Shown: positions 45,601 to 57,676 of the stretch, one piece after another
Layout of the letters: every line of letters begins with the position of its first letter
Numbering within the stretch: position 1 is the first letter of the stretch
From: Dichomitus squalens LYAD-421 SS1
Taxonomy: Eukaryota > Basidiomycota > Agaricomycetes > Polyporales > Polyporaceae
Assembly (NCBI RefSeq): GCF_000275845.1
Contig: NW_006766889.1
Coordinates: forward strand, 1,134,611-1,198,610
Reading direction: 5' to 3'
DNA length: 64,000 bases
Translations under genes and position numbers: made by a program
Notes under the pieces: generated by a model
Database searches by the model: none
The model's input: the letters and a program-made list of their open reading frames with translations, nothing else
What the model was told of the DNA's origin: nothing

Positions 45601-46868
45601 CTACATGATCACGCACTCGTCCTTCCCGTTCCCTTCCGCCAAGAACGCCTTCTCTTCCTCGGTAGGCGGGATCCCCTTCGCCGCTCGCGCCTGGATCGCC
45701 TTCCTCCGACTTTCCCGCTCTGCCTTCGCTCGCCTGGGTCAAGGATAGTGATATATGATACAAAGCATGTGCGAGATGAATTGGAATGGTGATATCGATA
45801 CAGTTGGTGGCGTCGAGATTTACGCCATGCCGAACAGCGGCGGCGGTACGAAAGATAGCGTAGAACCATTAGCAGATGTGTTAGGTTTCGGCGAGCAGCG
45901 TTCGGGCGGATCGCGAGAATCATCAGTTGTGTCAGATGTCGAGGGAGCAATGGAACGGGAAGATGGAGTCGTCAACAGGATAGTGTGACTGCACGTCCGT
46001 GAGTGATCCACTGAAAATAAATGCAACAGAAATAACGCACCGGTCTGTCGCGGAGAATGGACTGGACCGTGAAGATGACGAGGAACCAGACTTGGCGTCG
46101 GAAGAAGGAGGTTGCGCCTTCGGTTGACTGTGCGTCCGCGGAGCTGTCGAGGCAGTTGCGGTGGCGCGTTTGATAGCAGCCATGGCTGCAGCCGACGCGG
46201 CACTCGTCTGGTTCTGGACATTCGCCCATGTGTTCGTAGCCGCTGGTTGCCTCGACACAGATGCTCGAGACGTGGAGCAAGAGTGATCTTTGGGGAAGCG
46301 GTGTTGCGGGCAGAACTGTTGCTTACATGACTGTCGAAACAGGGACGAACAGTAGCAAAGGGAGAGAAGGGAAGCTCAGTGAGGGACAAACCCTAACAGC
46401 TTGAAAACAGGAAAATGCTCACATCACAACGTATAGGCGAGAAGAGCACCTTGCCACATTTGGGTCGCGCGCAGTGGGGAGCAGCATTCGCTTTGCCCGA
46501 CCTTCCCGTCATGACAGAGCACTCGCTGTTGATGTGTCGCTCCATGCGAATATTCGGGTCCTGGCCAGGGGGTATGGCCACAGGAGTGTTGCAAAGAGGG
46601 CCTGGCCCGGTTGTGAGCGGCGCGCCCATAGGTCATGAGAGACAGGATAGATGGTGGACTCACAAGATGGGGCAACCCTATCAAGCTTCGCAGCATCGTA
46701 CTGTGCGCAGTGGTGGGCAGTAGGCAGAAAGTGTTCGCCGCAGAATGGTTGTGCGCAATGCTGACACTTGAACGGGAGGAAGTCGACGAGAAGACAGGTC
46801 GGGTCGGAGCATTGCTTGCCGACCTCGAGAAGCTGGACGTCGCGCTCGGGGGTGGCTGAACCGGACAT
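45601..46868 (-). CDS. Dual AN1-type zinc-finger protein (ZFAND2-like) with C-terminal CaaX box
   Basis: AN1 proteins of the ZFAND2/Cuz1 type link ubiquitin and Cdc48 or the proteasome, often under arsenite or proteotoxic stress. From ATG 46868 the first finger is CSDPTCLLVDFLPFKCQHC then FCGEHFLPTAHHC. A linker with CPLCNTPVAIPPGQDPN and RMERHINSEC follows. The second finger is CARPKCGKVLFSPIRC, then FCPQHRFPKDHSC near 46280-46330. All zinc ligands are visible. The middle is Ala/Ser/Thr-rich. The last exon (about 45601-45731) reads KAERESRRKAIQARAAKGIP, then EEEKAFLAEGNGKDECVIM and TAG. The final CVIM is a CaaX sequence of the farnesylation type. The mammalian relative ZFAND2B (AIRAPL) is also lipid-anchored at the ER. 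Head-to-head with the phosphatase gene. Confidence 0.88.
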
Positions 46869-47229
46869 GATTACAGTGGTATCCAAGAGGTCGGTGGAAG
46901 CAGAAGATGGCAGTCAATGGCAAGATAGTATATAGATGCAATTGTTTGAGACAGAGCTTAAAAGCTGGACGGCGGGGACGCGCGTCCACCGACGAGGAGG
47001 ACACGCAAGCTGGCCTGCTACGTACAGTCAGTCGTATGTCAGGACGCGCGAATATTCCCGCTGCCACCCGTCCGCGCTTAGTCAGCCACGTCAGCGTTGA
47101 TTGCCTCTTCGGGTCAGTACGGGCGTTTGTGTATTAGACGCCAATCGCGCGGCAGGGTTGACTCGGGTCGCTTCAGTCGCTCGTGGGTGAACGTGGGGGA
47201 GCCCCGCGACTGCTCTTTGGAATCCAACC
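46869..47229. promoter_or_regulatory. Divergent promoter of the AN1 gene and the histidine phosphatase gene
   Basis: 361 bases separate the two starts. A GGACGCGCGTCC palindrome lies at about 46976-46987. It is a candidate site only. Confidence 0.45.
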
Positions 47230-48464
47230 ATGTCGTCCGAGTCCACACCCACAGTTGTCGTTACATTTGTGAGTGTACAGCGGAAAGCTCAGCTACGCAA
47301 CTGACTCACACCGAAGCCTAGATTAGGCATGGCGAATCTACGGACAATTTGGTATGCAGCAGCCTCTTTTGTTAATATTACAAACGACCATTGAGATGGA
47401 CAACAATGGCTCTAGCGTGATGTTTGGGCAGGGTGGAAGGACGCGCCTCTGAGCAATCATGGTGAGCGACGTGAGGGACTCGAGGTGTTAACCAGGCGCT
47501 CACCGGTGTTACACCAGGCATGAACGTAAGGCTATTCTGCTCCAGGGACCTAACAGGAGGCTGAAAGACCTTCCGACCTATGCAGCAAGCCAAAGCGTTG
47601 GGGAAATCCCTATCTAGCACTCGCTTCGCCGCCATATACGCCTCGGACCTCAAGCGCGCCCTCTGGACAGGACAGGCCGTCCGCGACGCCCAACCGGATC
47701 CGAAGCCTCCGCTCGTCAAGTCACCTCTCCTCCGAGAGCAGCGCTTCGGCGACGCTGAGGGTAATCCCTGGTCGTGGAACCAGACACCTGGCTTGTCCTT
47801 GGAGGAACACTTCGCGCGGGGCATCTGGCCTGTGCTCCACGAACGCTCGCAAAAGTTTCCCGGGGGCGAAAGCGTGGACGACTTGTATGTGCGCGCCACA
47901 CAGGCGATCAACGAGCTTGTGATGCCCCGTATATGGGAGGCGGCGAGGGAGGGGAAGATGGGGGTCCACATCGCTCTCGCGAGCCATGGCTTGTGCATCA
48001 GCGAGCTCATCCCAGCCTTGCTCGTACAGGATGAGAGCGGCACGCACCCCGGAGACAAGTACAGGGGGCTGCACAACACGGCGTGGACGAGGTTGAGGAT
48101 TGACGTACTGGTAACTCGTTCCTCTTTCGTTCGATTTGACAGAAAGAGGACCGACCTATTGTACGCAGGGAGCGAAGGAAGGGCAGCCGCTAGACTTCCC
48201 GGACAGCGAACCCCCCAAGCTTCGCATCAGGGTCACCGACGTGAACCGTAGCGAACACCTCGCAGGCGTGGTAGGTCCAACTAGCCTAGCCCTCATCTTT
48301 CGGCTTGTGACATTGCGCTGTAGACACGTCAGAAAGGCGGCATCGGCAGTGCGGCTCACGACCCTGCGCAGAAGGATATTCGCGCATTCTTCGGGGGAGC
48401 GAGACTTGAGGAGGGACGCGCGGCGAGTAATGCGCAAGACGAAGCAGAGGTCGAGATCAACTAG
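47230..48464 (+). CDS. Histidine phosphatase (phosphoglycerate mutase-like) with PIP-box-like C-terminus
   Basis: Seven exons: 47230-47268, 47322-47351, 47416-47461, 47518-47525, 47586-48110, 48169-48270 and 48324-48464. Together they give 296 aa with every junction in frame. Residues 14-23 read IRHGESTDNL (phosphohistidine loop). RDVWAGWKDAPLSNH follows, then GMN from an 8-nt exon, then QAKALGKSLSSTRFAAIYAS and LKRALWTGQAVRD. HIALASHGLCISELIP carries the second catalytic His. This fits the broad-specificity phosphatase branch (TIGAR/PhoE type) rather than glycolytic mutase. The last exon has QKDIRAFFGG, which matches the PCNA-interacting pattern QxxIxxFF, in an otherwise polar, disordered tail ending EVEIN. 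The physiological substrate is unknown. Confidence 0.85.
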
Positions 48465-48631
48465 CGAGAAGTAGAAGCTTAGAGTCCAATTGGCATTAGA
48501 CGACAAGTCGTGTAGTATAATACAGTTGGAACGTCGACTGGGAAAGGCTTCAGCGGAGAGAGATATCAGGGCGCCGTATAACTCACCACAATCCCTGTCT
48601 ATGCGAGTCGTGTCCTCCCAAGATCCAGATG

Positions 48632-48957
48632 TCATGGCGAACCGTACGGTAGCAGCTTCTTCAGCCGTGAGGTTTGTGATGGGTTCGAATACGCTGTCTG
48701 GCCCAATGCGTTTTTCCGCGCGGGGCTCTTGTTCACATTCAAGTGTTTGTGTCCAGCCTTCCCCTATCAGAGCATCGCTCGTTCAATAACATTCTCGACC
48801 GTGCGACTGGTAGGAAACATACCCGTTTGAAGATGCCAGACGCTATTGACCTCCACCGCTTTTTCGCCCCAGAATGCGACTTCAGCTTGGGGAACTGCGC
48901 GACCGCAGAGGTGGAGAAGAGTCGTGCGGTACCCAGAACGCGCGCTAGCATGAGCAT
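48632..48957 (-). CDS. Mitochondrial large-subunit ribosomal protein bL35m
   Basis: From ATG 48957 the first exon encodes an Arg/Leu/Ser-rich import signal (MLMLARVLGTARLFSTSAVA). It is followed by FPKLKSHSGAKKRWRSIASG, the bL35 core K(L)KTHSGAKKRF pattern. After a GTATGT...GATAG intron the second exon reads GKAGHKHLNVNKSPARKNAL and RLKKLLPYGSP, then TGA. The LLPYG end is diagnostic. It should be part of the 54S mitochondrial subunit (yeast Mrp35 family). It shares a 221-base divergent promoter with UFD2. A second ATG two codons in is an alternative start. Confidence 0.88.
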
Positions 48958-49178
48958 AGTCGCAAGTAAAAGGGGTGGCGACGCTAAGCGGGGTTGGATA
49001 AAGTACGAACGAGGAGCAAAGAGACAAGCACGATTGACGGGGAGGTTTCGTGTCAACGCTCACGCGCCCGCGACTCTCGCCTGTCTATGGGCGCTTGCTT
49101 TACCATACCCAGGCTCTGTGCTGCAGTGTGCGCCCGATCGAATCCACCTCGCTCGTTCCTTCCACCATCTTATTCACC
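48958..49178. promoter_or_regulatory. Divergent promoter of bL35m and UFD2
   Basis: 221 bases lie between opposing start codons. No known motif is recognised. Confidence 0.5.
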
Positions 49179-52100
49179 ATGACATCCGACCCACAATCTG
49201 ACGCGGAGAGGGTACGATATACCTATACGGCTCTCACAACTGGAAGGTGCTGACGAGAGGGGCACAGATCCGCTTGAAGCGTTTAGCTAAACTCGGGGGA
49301 CCGTCCGCGAGCTCTACCCCGGCCGCGTCCACCTCTACCTCCCCCGCTCCTTCGCATGCGCCTGCGCCTTCGAACCCCCCTCCAAAGGCTACCCCGCCTA
49401 CTCCTACTGTCCAGAAGAGGCGGGTGGAACCCGTTGTTGCCGCGCCGTCGCCTGTGCCGCATAAGAAGAAAGCTCCCGCGGTCGCGACCCCAGTGCACCT
49501 CGATCTACCCAGCTGGGAGGACGAGACCATCTCTAAGGTGTTCAATGTAACGCTGAAGGTATGCCCTGTCTGTCATATACGTTTTGAGCCGCGTCCGACG
49601 GTGCTGGGTAGAAAGAGGTTGCAGAGAAGAGCGGGTATGAAATGGTGTGGCTCAAGAGTCTCGCTGAGGAGCTGCAGGGCGATGGTATGTCAATGTACCT
49701 TGTCAGGTCAACATGGTCGTCCTGAATAGACGTCTCTCTTAGGCCTATCTTTGGAGCTGAACTCTGAAGTGGCAGACCGTACATTGATTGCACGGCTAGA
49801 GTTGGACCCACAAGCCATGTCGTGAGTTCATTTCCCGTTGCCTACGTACTCGATCTGATTGTGTCACAGGGATGATCTTGAGTTTCTCCCTGTGCTTGCT
49901 TCTCTCCCATCACAACAGACCGTGCTAGAGTACCTGATTGGATGCTGGAAACGGTTGAATGCAGCTAGAAATGCCGTGCTTAAGAGGGTGAGCATGTCCC
50001 TTAGCGTTCCAGACTGGGCTATATCGATGACATCCAATCGCAGAATTATGTACCACTGCAGCAACAACAAGCACTCGACGTCCTCGACAAACTCCGCGAC
50101 CTCATCATCAGCTATACCGGCCTGAGTCTCCAAGAGCCCGAAATGTTCCCTCAACCAAGCGTCCCGGGCAAAGAGCTTGGTGCAGCGGAACTTGTCCCGT
50201 CCTTTATGTCGCTTTCAGCACTGTCGGGCCCGTATCTCTCAGCAGGTTCCTCCGGTGCCCTTCTCGACTCCGCCGAAATCGAGACGTTCCTTCAGGACAT
50301 TGTACGGCGATTCGAGCCAGACAACGAGATTGACTTGGTCCTTGGTCCCGTCGTCACTCGGATATGCTCTCACCAATCTCTGGCTGTCGGCTTTGCTACT
50401 GGGGACGGGTGGCGTAGTGTGATCAGCGGCTTGGAGGCGCTTGTGAGTGTCAAGCCAATCGCTGCGATGATCACAAGGCTTCCAGAGTGGAACCCTGAAG
50501 CCACGTCTGCGCCCGAGTTTGAGACGAGGAGCTTGCTGGGCCCGCTCCTGAGGTTGGGTGTCTTCCACCGAGATTGGGTAGGTGTCCGCTCAGATGGCTA
50601 GCGCGGAGTTGTTCGCTGAGCAGTGTTCTAGCCGTCAATCTCGGCCGCGTACTTCCTGAACCACGAGACGCGTCCCCAAGGAGAGATCACCTCGGCTATG
50701 GCTAGTTTACGGGGCACTCTCAAGACCTTGCAGGTCAGCACAGCAACTGGAGCGATTCTACCTAACGAGGAAGCTCACGTGATCATCTCCAGAGCTCTCT
50801 CTTCCAAGTATTCAACACGCTGGTGCGCGCATCGGCGGACGCGCGAGAGGCGGTCCTGCAGTACTTCGCTCGTGCCATCAACCTTAATCGCAAGCGCGCT
50901 GGCATGCAGGTGGACATGCTGACGGTGTCGTCCGACTCCTTCATCATGAATTTGCAGATCATCCTCTTCCAATTCTGCGAGCCCTTCATGGATGCACAGT
51001 ATAGCAAGGTATGTGTGACAATCGTGCTACTAGCAAGTTCGACGTTCAGAAGTGTATCACAGATGGACAGGATCGACCCTGCGTATTACGCGCACTCCTC
51101 GCGGATCGACCTAACGGAGGAAACGCGCGTGAATGCAACGAATGATGAGGCTGAGGAATGGCGCAAGCAGAACGAGGCGACAGCTGGTAAGGCTCGCTTG
51201 GTGCTTGCGTCGAAGACTATCAGCTAACTCGGACAATTCATGCAGCGCCGCCCAACTTCATCTCGGATATCTTCTATCTGGCCCTGGCTGCAAACCATAT
51301 CGGACAAATGAAGCTCGTCAACAACATCGAAGAGCTGCTCAGGCAGCATGATGACGTCCGAAGGCATCTCGAGGTCCTCCAGAGCGATCAGTCTTGGAGA
51401 GGGGTACATTTCATCAGCTAGTCGCGCATAGATGTATGCTCACGGTCCGTGGTCAGACTCCTTATCAGGCTCGTACGGAGGCTGCTATCAACGCCGGAAA
51501 GGTCTGTGGCTTGCGTTCATCCGACATGGCTAGTTTTTGACTAGGCATAGGCTGAGCAAGACAAGTTGTATGCGGCCCAACTGGCGTACGAGACACAACT
51601 CGGCGATCCCGAGCTTGTGTTTCGGTCTATCAGCTTTTCAAACCTTGTATCGACATGGCTCCTGCGGCAGGTTGATCCTCGACAGAAGCATCCCAATCCT
51701 ACCATCGAGTGCGTCTGCCACTCTTTTCATGACGTCAGCATTGGGTATTCACGTAGTCGTTAGCTTGCCGCTACCGAAGGATGTCCCAATGGCGTGGCGA
51801 GTGCTGCCTGAGTACCTCGTCGAGGATGTCATTGAGTACCATCTCTACGTGATTCGGTACGTTTTCAAGTCCATTTGCCACGCCCTCAATCCTAAACATT
51901 AGCGCCTGCAGGCAAAGCCCAAAGAGCCTGGAGCTGTCAGGAAGAAACGAGATGCTCCTCTGGTGTCTGACATTCCTGACCTCGACATGGTACATCAAGA
52001 ATCCCTTCCTAAAGGCCAAGATTGTCGAGGTCCTGTTCCTCGGGTGCTGGAATTGGGGCGAGCAACGCAGTGTCCTCACCAGCCTCCTTAACACGCATCC

Positions 52101-53448
52101 TGTCGCGCTCCAGCATCTGATGCCTGCTCTCATGCACTTCTACATCGGTAGGAAATGTTTGGATTGTTCAGATACAAAAGCTGACATCACGATAGAGGTC
52201 GAGCAGACTGGCGCCAGCTCCCAATTCTACGATAAATTCAGTAGGTTACTGGATTTCGCTGATGTTGTTCAAGATGCTCAGTTATCATGCCAGACTCCCG
52301 GAGAAACATCGCTTACATCTTCAAGACGATCTGGAATAACCAAGCGCATCGTGACGCCTTGAAGAATGAGTCGATGTAAGTGTACGTCATGTCCTTTCAT
52401 GCAAAACACTCACGAGTCTCCAGCCACAACCAGGAGAAGTTCGTCCGCTTCGTCAATCTAATGATCAATGACGTTACATACCTCCTGGACGAGTCGCTCT
52501 CCGAGCTTGCCAAGATTCATGACATCCAGATGGAGATGAAGGACCGGGAAGCCTTCGAGGCGAAACCTGCCCAGTACCGTCGCGAGCGCGAGGCTACCCT
52601 CCGCCAGCTCGAGCGGCACGCTAGTGGGTATGTCCAACTCGGCAACTCGACCGTAGACCTCCTCAAGATCTTCACGGGCGAGACGAAGGCGCCCTTCATG
52701 GTTCCCGAGATCGTCGACAGACTCGCGGCCATGTTGGACTACAACCTCGAGACGCTCGTGGGGCCGCGCTCGCGGGAGCTGATCGTGAAGAACCCGGAGA
52801 AGTACAAGTTCAACCCGAAAACGCTCCTCAGTGACATTATCCAGGTGTATCTCAACTTGTCCGACCAAGGCGATTTCGCGCGCGCGGTAGCGGCAGATGG
52901 GCGGAGCTACCGGAAGGAGCTCTTTGAGCAGGCTGCGGATGTCCTCAAGCGGACGTCGCTGAAGTCTCCGGATGAGATCGAGAAGTTGCGTTTGTTTGTC
53001 GTGAAGGTCGAAGAGACTAAGGCGACGTTGGAGGCGGAGGAGGACCTAGGGGAGATCCCAGACGAGTTTCTCGGTAAGTGGATGAGCGTCCTTGTCTTAT
53101 GGGCTACTCTGATGATTTCCCCATAGATCCCCTCATGTACACTCTCATGCGGGACCCTGTTACCCTACCATCGTCCAGAGCTGTCGTCGACAGGTCCACT
53201 ATCAAGTCTCATCTACTCTCTGACACCAAAGACCCCTTCAACCGTATGCCGCTGACCCTGGACGACGTCATCCCAAGTACCTGTCTTATTGGTCTTGGAC
53301 GATTGACTCTTGGCTGATGATTTACCGACTTATAGACGTCGAGCTCAAGCAGCGTATAGACGCGTTCCTCGCCGAAAGACGTAACAAGGATACCGCCCTC
53401 GACCACCCGCCAGAGGAGATCGTTCACATGGATGTATCACACGAGTAG
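49179..53448 (+). CDS. UFD2: Ubiquitin conjugation factor E4 (Ufd2/UBE4B)
   Basis: Ufd2 is a U-box ligase that extends ubiquitin chains on substrates handled by Cdc48 in ERAD and the UFD pathway. From ATG 49179 the N-terminus has [10 protein letters not shown] then a long Ala/Pro/Ser linker and [20 protein letters not shown]. The helical Ufd2 core follows across more than ten exons: [60 protein letters not shown] and [60 protein letters not shown] and [20 protein letters not shown] come next. The U-box is at the end: [20 protein letters not shown], then [20 protein letters not shown] and [15 protein letters not shown], with TAG at 53448. The length, about 1,050-1,080 aa, is normal for fungal Ufd2. 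Confidence 0.95.
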
Positions 53449-53649
53449 AGAATATTACTGTGTAGCATAGTGTATTTCAGTGCATTGTAGTACTGCTTCG
53501 AACCATCAATGGACAATTCATTGCATTGCCGTAGCAGTCGGTGGTGAATTGAGTGGTACCAGTCTGACCCGCGTCGGTGGTCGTCATCAGAGGGATGCCG
53601 AAAAATGGCGGTATTCAACGTCTCTATACAAAGAGCAGGAAGGAGTTCT

Positions 53650-56062
53650 CTAGAATACAGGTGCGTCTCTGAGGAATAGCTGCTTCTCTTCCTTCTGTAC
53701 CCAACGTGCGATGGCGTTTGCAGCGTTCACCGCGGCGCTCTTCGGGAGCCGAGGAGAAAGCGCGATATACAACTCAAACGGCTGTGTAATCTGATAACCA
53801 AACCTCGTCAGTGACGGACCATCCGAGTCGAGGACGTGGTAAATCATACCCATCCCATAACGCTCTCTTGGCTGGTCTTAATGTACTGCAATTTGAGCGT
53901 GTGCTCCTGTCCGGACTTCGCGTGTATCGCATCATACAGGGTCTGGTACAGTGTAACAAGCCTGGTTGCAACTTCGTCAGCGAGACGGTGCTGCGCATAG
54001 ATGCGATACATACCTTCGCTTCTCATTCGGACTATCGTACGGGTCCTCAAAGAGCGGCATAGTGATTTGTACATGCGATCGCGACTTGTAGATGAAGTGT
54101 CTCAGGCCTGGTATACTAAGATTTGATACTGAATACTCCGTCGACCCTTGAGAGATGGCGTCATTCAAGTTCTTCAATAAGCTATCATGGGAAAGCCTCT
54201 GCATACTTGATGAGCGGGGAGTGATTGACAGTCGAGCAAGCAATGCGACTTACGTGGATCGTGTTGTCCGCCCAGCCCCGAACCAATTCGAAGTCTGCAC
54301 TACCGCTGACAGCTACCAGGGCTATTTCAGGAACTCGCCCAGTCGAGCTACTCGACGGCGAACTATTCGAGCTTGCCGTTTCATTCGCTGGCTGCTCATC
54401 TGGGTTAGATCGCACGCTTTCCGAATCTGCTTCGGATGTTGGCTTCTTGGCAGCGTCTTGCAGGTCGCTTCGCGGAAGGAACATGACATATGCGTTGACG
54501 AACGCAGAAGGGTTGAATTTGGGGAGACAGACTGGCAAGTAGGACGCTGTAGCGGAATTGTTGAGGATGGAGGGGGAATGGATGGTATTGATGAGAATAT
54601 GCAAGTCTACAAGAGGTGTGTCAACTGAGGGAGAGCTAAATGCATGCTACGCATTACCTGAAGGATGAATGGAGTGCTTCCTGGGCCTCACCAATGTTAT
54701 TACGCGTCCTTGAGCAATCATGATAACGTAGAGGATATCCTGTCAAGGCGTAAGGCAACGAACACCGCACCAATTGCAACACTCACCTTGATTTTGGACG
54801 TCGGCACGAGGATGTCGGCTACACATTTCCGTAAAGCTGGGTCGAGCTTTAGACAATGAAGCGACGACGTGCCCATCGCCAGGTCCCACTCCAGCCTTGA
54901 TAGCAGGGAGTACAGGAGCGGCTCGGCACCTGGAATGAAAAGTAAGTAGAGGCGCAATCTATCTGCAATTGCTACACCATACCTCTTAGAAGCCGTCCCA
55001 GGTCGAAGTTTCGCCGTTGCTCAAACATTCGTCTCAGCTGTTCTGCAGAGAAGACGCTCAAGATCTGCAGGTGCAGGTATTCAAGATGGAACCTGGTCTT
55101 GCTTCGTAACCATTAGCGCATGTATGAAGAGTTAAAGAACGACAGTGCTGACTACTGATTCTGGCTCGCCCCATGAGGACACGCAGACATAGTACAACGG
55201 TGGCCGTAGAAGGAATACTATGCGCATATTACCAGCGTTGATCGTCCGGAGCTTGTCTCCGTCATCCAGGAAGATGGAGACGAGAGCTTGGGCGACGCCC
55301 AACATGGAGGTGACGCTGTCCGAATTGGCATCTTGGTCGCTGTAGGTTGCGGGAGCAGAGTTCAATAGCCTACCTTGGAACAGACGAAATGAGTTACCTG
55401 ACGAAGACGGGTTTACCGGCATCTGTCAGGACGAAGTATTGTCTAGGTAGATACTGTTCCGCTAGAAGATGGGTTCAACATACGTATGCATATGCAGAAC
55501 CCGAGCTTGCACGCACCCGGTGTATGTGCAATTTCCTGCATAGATCCGGCCTTCCCGCTATACCTCCGTCTGAAGGCGGAGATATCTAGAAAGATATGAG
55601 GGAATTGTTTCTCCAAATGTAAGGCTTATTCTCACCCGTAGACGACTCCTTCTTGCTCAGTGTTCTCCTTAACTGGTCCCGCAGGTTCCTCTTAGATTCC
55701 TCGTTCCCAGCGCGTGATTCTACCATCCCAGCAGCACTCCCTTGCTCTCCGTCTATGAGGTCGACTTCCACATCAGGTTCCTGGAAAATGACTCCTTCCA
55801 CTACAGACGAAGCGGAGCTGCTGTTCTCGGGCTGCGTTTGTCCAGGTGGTGAGCCGGTCGTGGGTGGGGTATGTATTGCGGAAGTAGAAGACCCGTGACT
55901 ATAAACCCTCAGATTCGAAAGCGAGGGCATAGGAGGCACCGCAAGTGGTGAAGCCATGCGCGACGGAGACCGACCGGGGACTGGCGTAACAGAGCGGGAC
56001 GGCACGCGAGATGATGGAGTGGATGGGACGCGCGAACGCGGCGAACGTGGTGTCGTCGACAT
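53650..56062 (-). CDS. MON1: Vacuolar fusion protein MON1 (Rab7 GEF subunit)
   Basis: Mon1-Ccz1 activates Ypt7/Rab7 on late endosomes and autophagosomes. From ATG 56062 the first 150 residues are a disordered Ser/Pro/Arg stretch and an acidic patch, with RNLRDQLRRTLSKKES. The longin-type domains follow: LPEQYLPRQYFVLTDAGKPV, SMLGVAQALVSIFLDDGDKL, AGNMRIVFLLRPPLYYVCVS and RFHLEYLHLQILSVFSAEQL. GAEPLLYSLLSRLEWDLAMG, DILYVIMIAQGRVITLVRPR and HPSDLHILINTIHSP come next. The end reads FELYIALSPRLPKSAAVNAA, then IARWVQKEEKQLFLRDAPVF and a stop at 53650. These are the Mon1 family segments in order. Head-to-head with the BTB gene (235 bases apart). Confidence 0.92.
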
Positions 56063-56297
56063 GGATGCGTATAATGACTTATACCATCTCCAGACAGCAG
56101 AGCTTGATTAGCTTGATAGAGAAGACCGGAAACGAAGGAGCGATGGCCCCGACACAAGCAGCAGACGGCGGCAAGATGGCTGTGGCAGCGAGCAAGGTGC
56201 TTCCGGCGTTTACAGACTTGTAATTCATCACATTAATGACCGTAGCCTCCTCTGGGCTCTCTTCTTCTCCATCTCATACCTTGGATGCAACTCGTCT

Positions 56298-57431
56298 ATG
56301 CTGCTAGGAGCCTCCATTCAGCCTGACCATCGAGGAGAGCCTTGGTTCGAAGATGGCAATATCGTCGTCCTCACCGAGGACATCGACTCGGATGTCACTG
56401 TCGCGTTCAAGCTACACCGCGGCGTGCTCGCTCGGCATTCCGAAGTCTTCCAGTCAATGTTTGAGCTCCCTTCCCCGGACGCAACCGATGTCGAGGTAGC
56501 GGAGGGATGCCAAGTCGTGCGGATGCATGACCGCCCTACGGAGCTGAGTGCGCTCGTTCGCGCGTTGTACGACGGAGCGTGAGTCCGCCGCGGTGCGTCG
56601 TGCATGACCCTTCGCTCAACATCGTTGTAACGTCCTCCATTTCTTCCATATATATGAATCTTTCTACTCGCGCGCGTGCGACATGCTATCCCATGCAGGA
56701 TATTCCAGCATCGCGGGATCGAGGATTTTTACCATGTCGCCGGCATCCTGCGTCTCTCCACCAAGTACTTCATCGCCCACCTCCGCCGCCAAGCCATTCG
56801 GCATCTCCTCGAGACCTGGCCGCACACCCTCCGGGGGCATGATCAATTCATCGAGCGCGCTGTGAAAGCACCGCTCGTCGGGGACCTCACGTATCCGTAC
56901 GTGCATCCGCTCCACGTCCTCAACCTCGCCCGCGAGACGCACGTGGACATCGTCGTGCCCTCTGCGCTCTACTTCCTCTCCCTTTACAACTTGGACGACA
57001 TCCTTCGGGGCGACCACCCGAAGCTCCTCGTCGAGCACCCTTCGCGACCGTCCGGCCAGCTCTCGCCCCGCGATCTGCAGGACTACACACTCATGTTCCA
57101 GCACCGAATCACCGTCGTGTTGGATTTCATCAGGACGAACTGTAGCGCGCGCCAGGCGTGCCCACAATGTACAGAGCAGAAGGGGACATGCCAGAGGGCG
57201 TTCGTGCGGCTCGGGACGCGGTTGTCGCGCTCATGGGTCGTCCGGACAGGGCCGCTACACTACATGGTGCAGGCCATCGACGAGCTCGCCGACGACCCAA
57301 CGATCTGCAGGCCCTGTCGGCGAGCTTTCAAGCACGACATTATGGCTCTCAGGGAGAAGATCTGGTCTGAATTGCCAGGCGTCATTGGGTTACCATCGTG
57401 GGAGGAGTTGGAGAAGATGGATATGGCATGA
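56298..57431 (+). CDS. BTB/POZ domain protein
   Basis: Two exons, 56298-56578 and 56699-57431 (337 aa, junction in frame after GGAGC with a GTGAGT donor). Residues 18-95 form the BTB core: FEDGNIVVLTEDIDSDVTVA, FKLHRGVLARHSEVFQSMFE and VVRMHDRPTELSALVRALYD. Exon 2 continues RGIEDFYHVAGILRLSTKYF, as usual for the large Agaricomycete BTB family, and is helical to the end. A C-terminal C-x2-C...C pattern (CPQCTEQKGTC, CRPCRRAF) may bind metal. No BACK or Kelch domain is recognised. It could be a Cul3 adaptor, but most members of this fungal expansion are uncharacterised. Confidence 0.82.
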
Positions 57432-57676
57432 CATTGTTACCCCAGCTTTTTTTCAAGGACTCACGACTTTCTACCATAGGGATGGGATGAGTGTATTTGT
57501 ACTGATGAGCGTCGTAATGTAAAGGATACCATACTGCGTTCAGTGCGCTATGCGTTAACATGTCTGTCACGCGGAGCTTGCTAGACACACGGTATACCCA
57601 ACGGAACGACAGTCATCGCTCTCACCGTTCGCCTTTGTATGCAAGAAGGCCCATTCTACCCCAGATGCATTCACGT

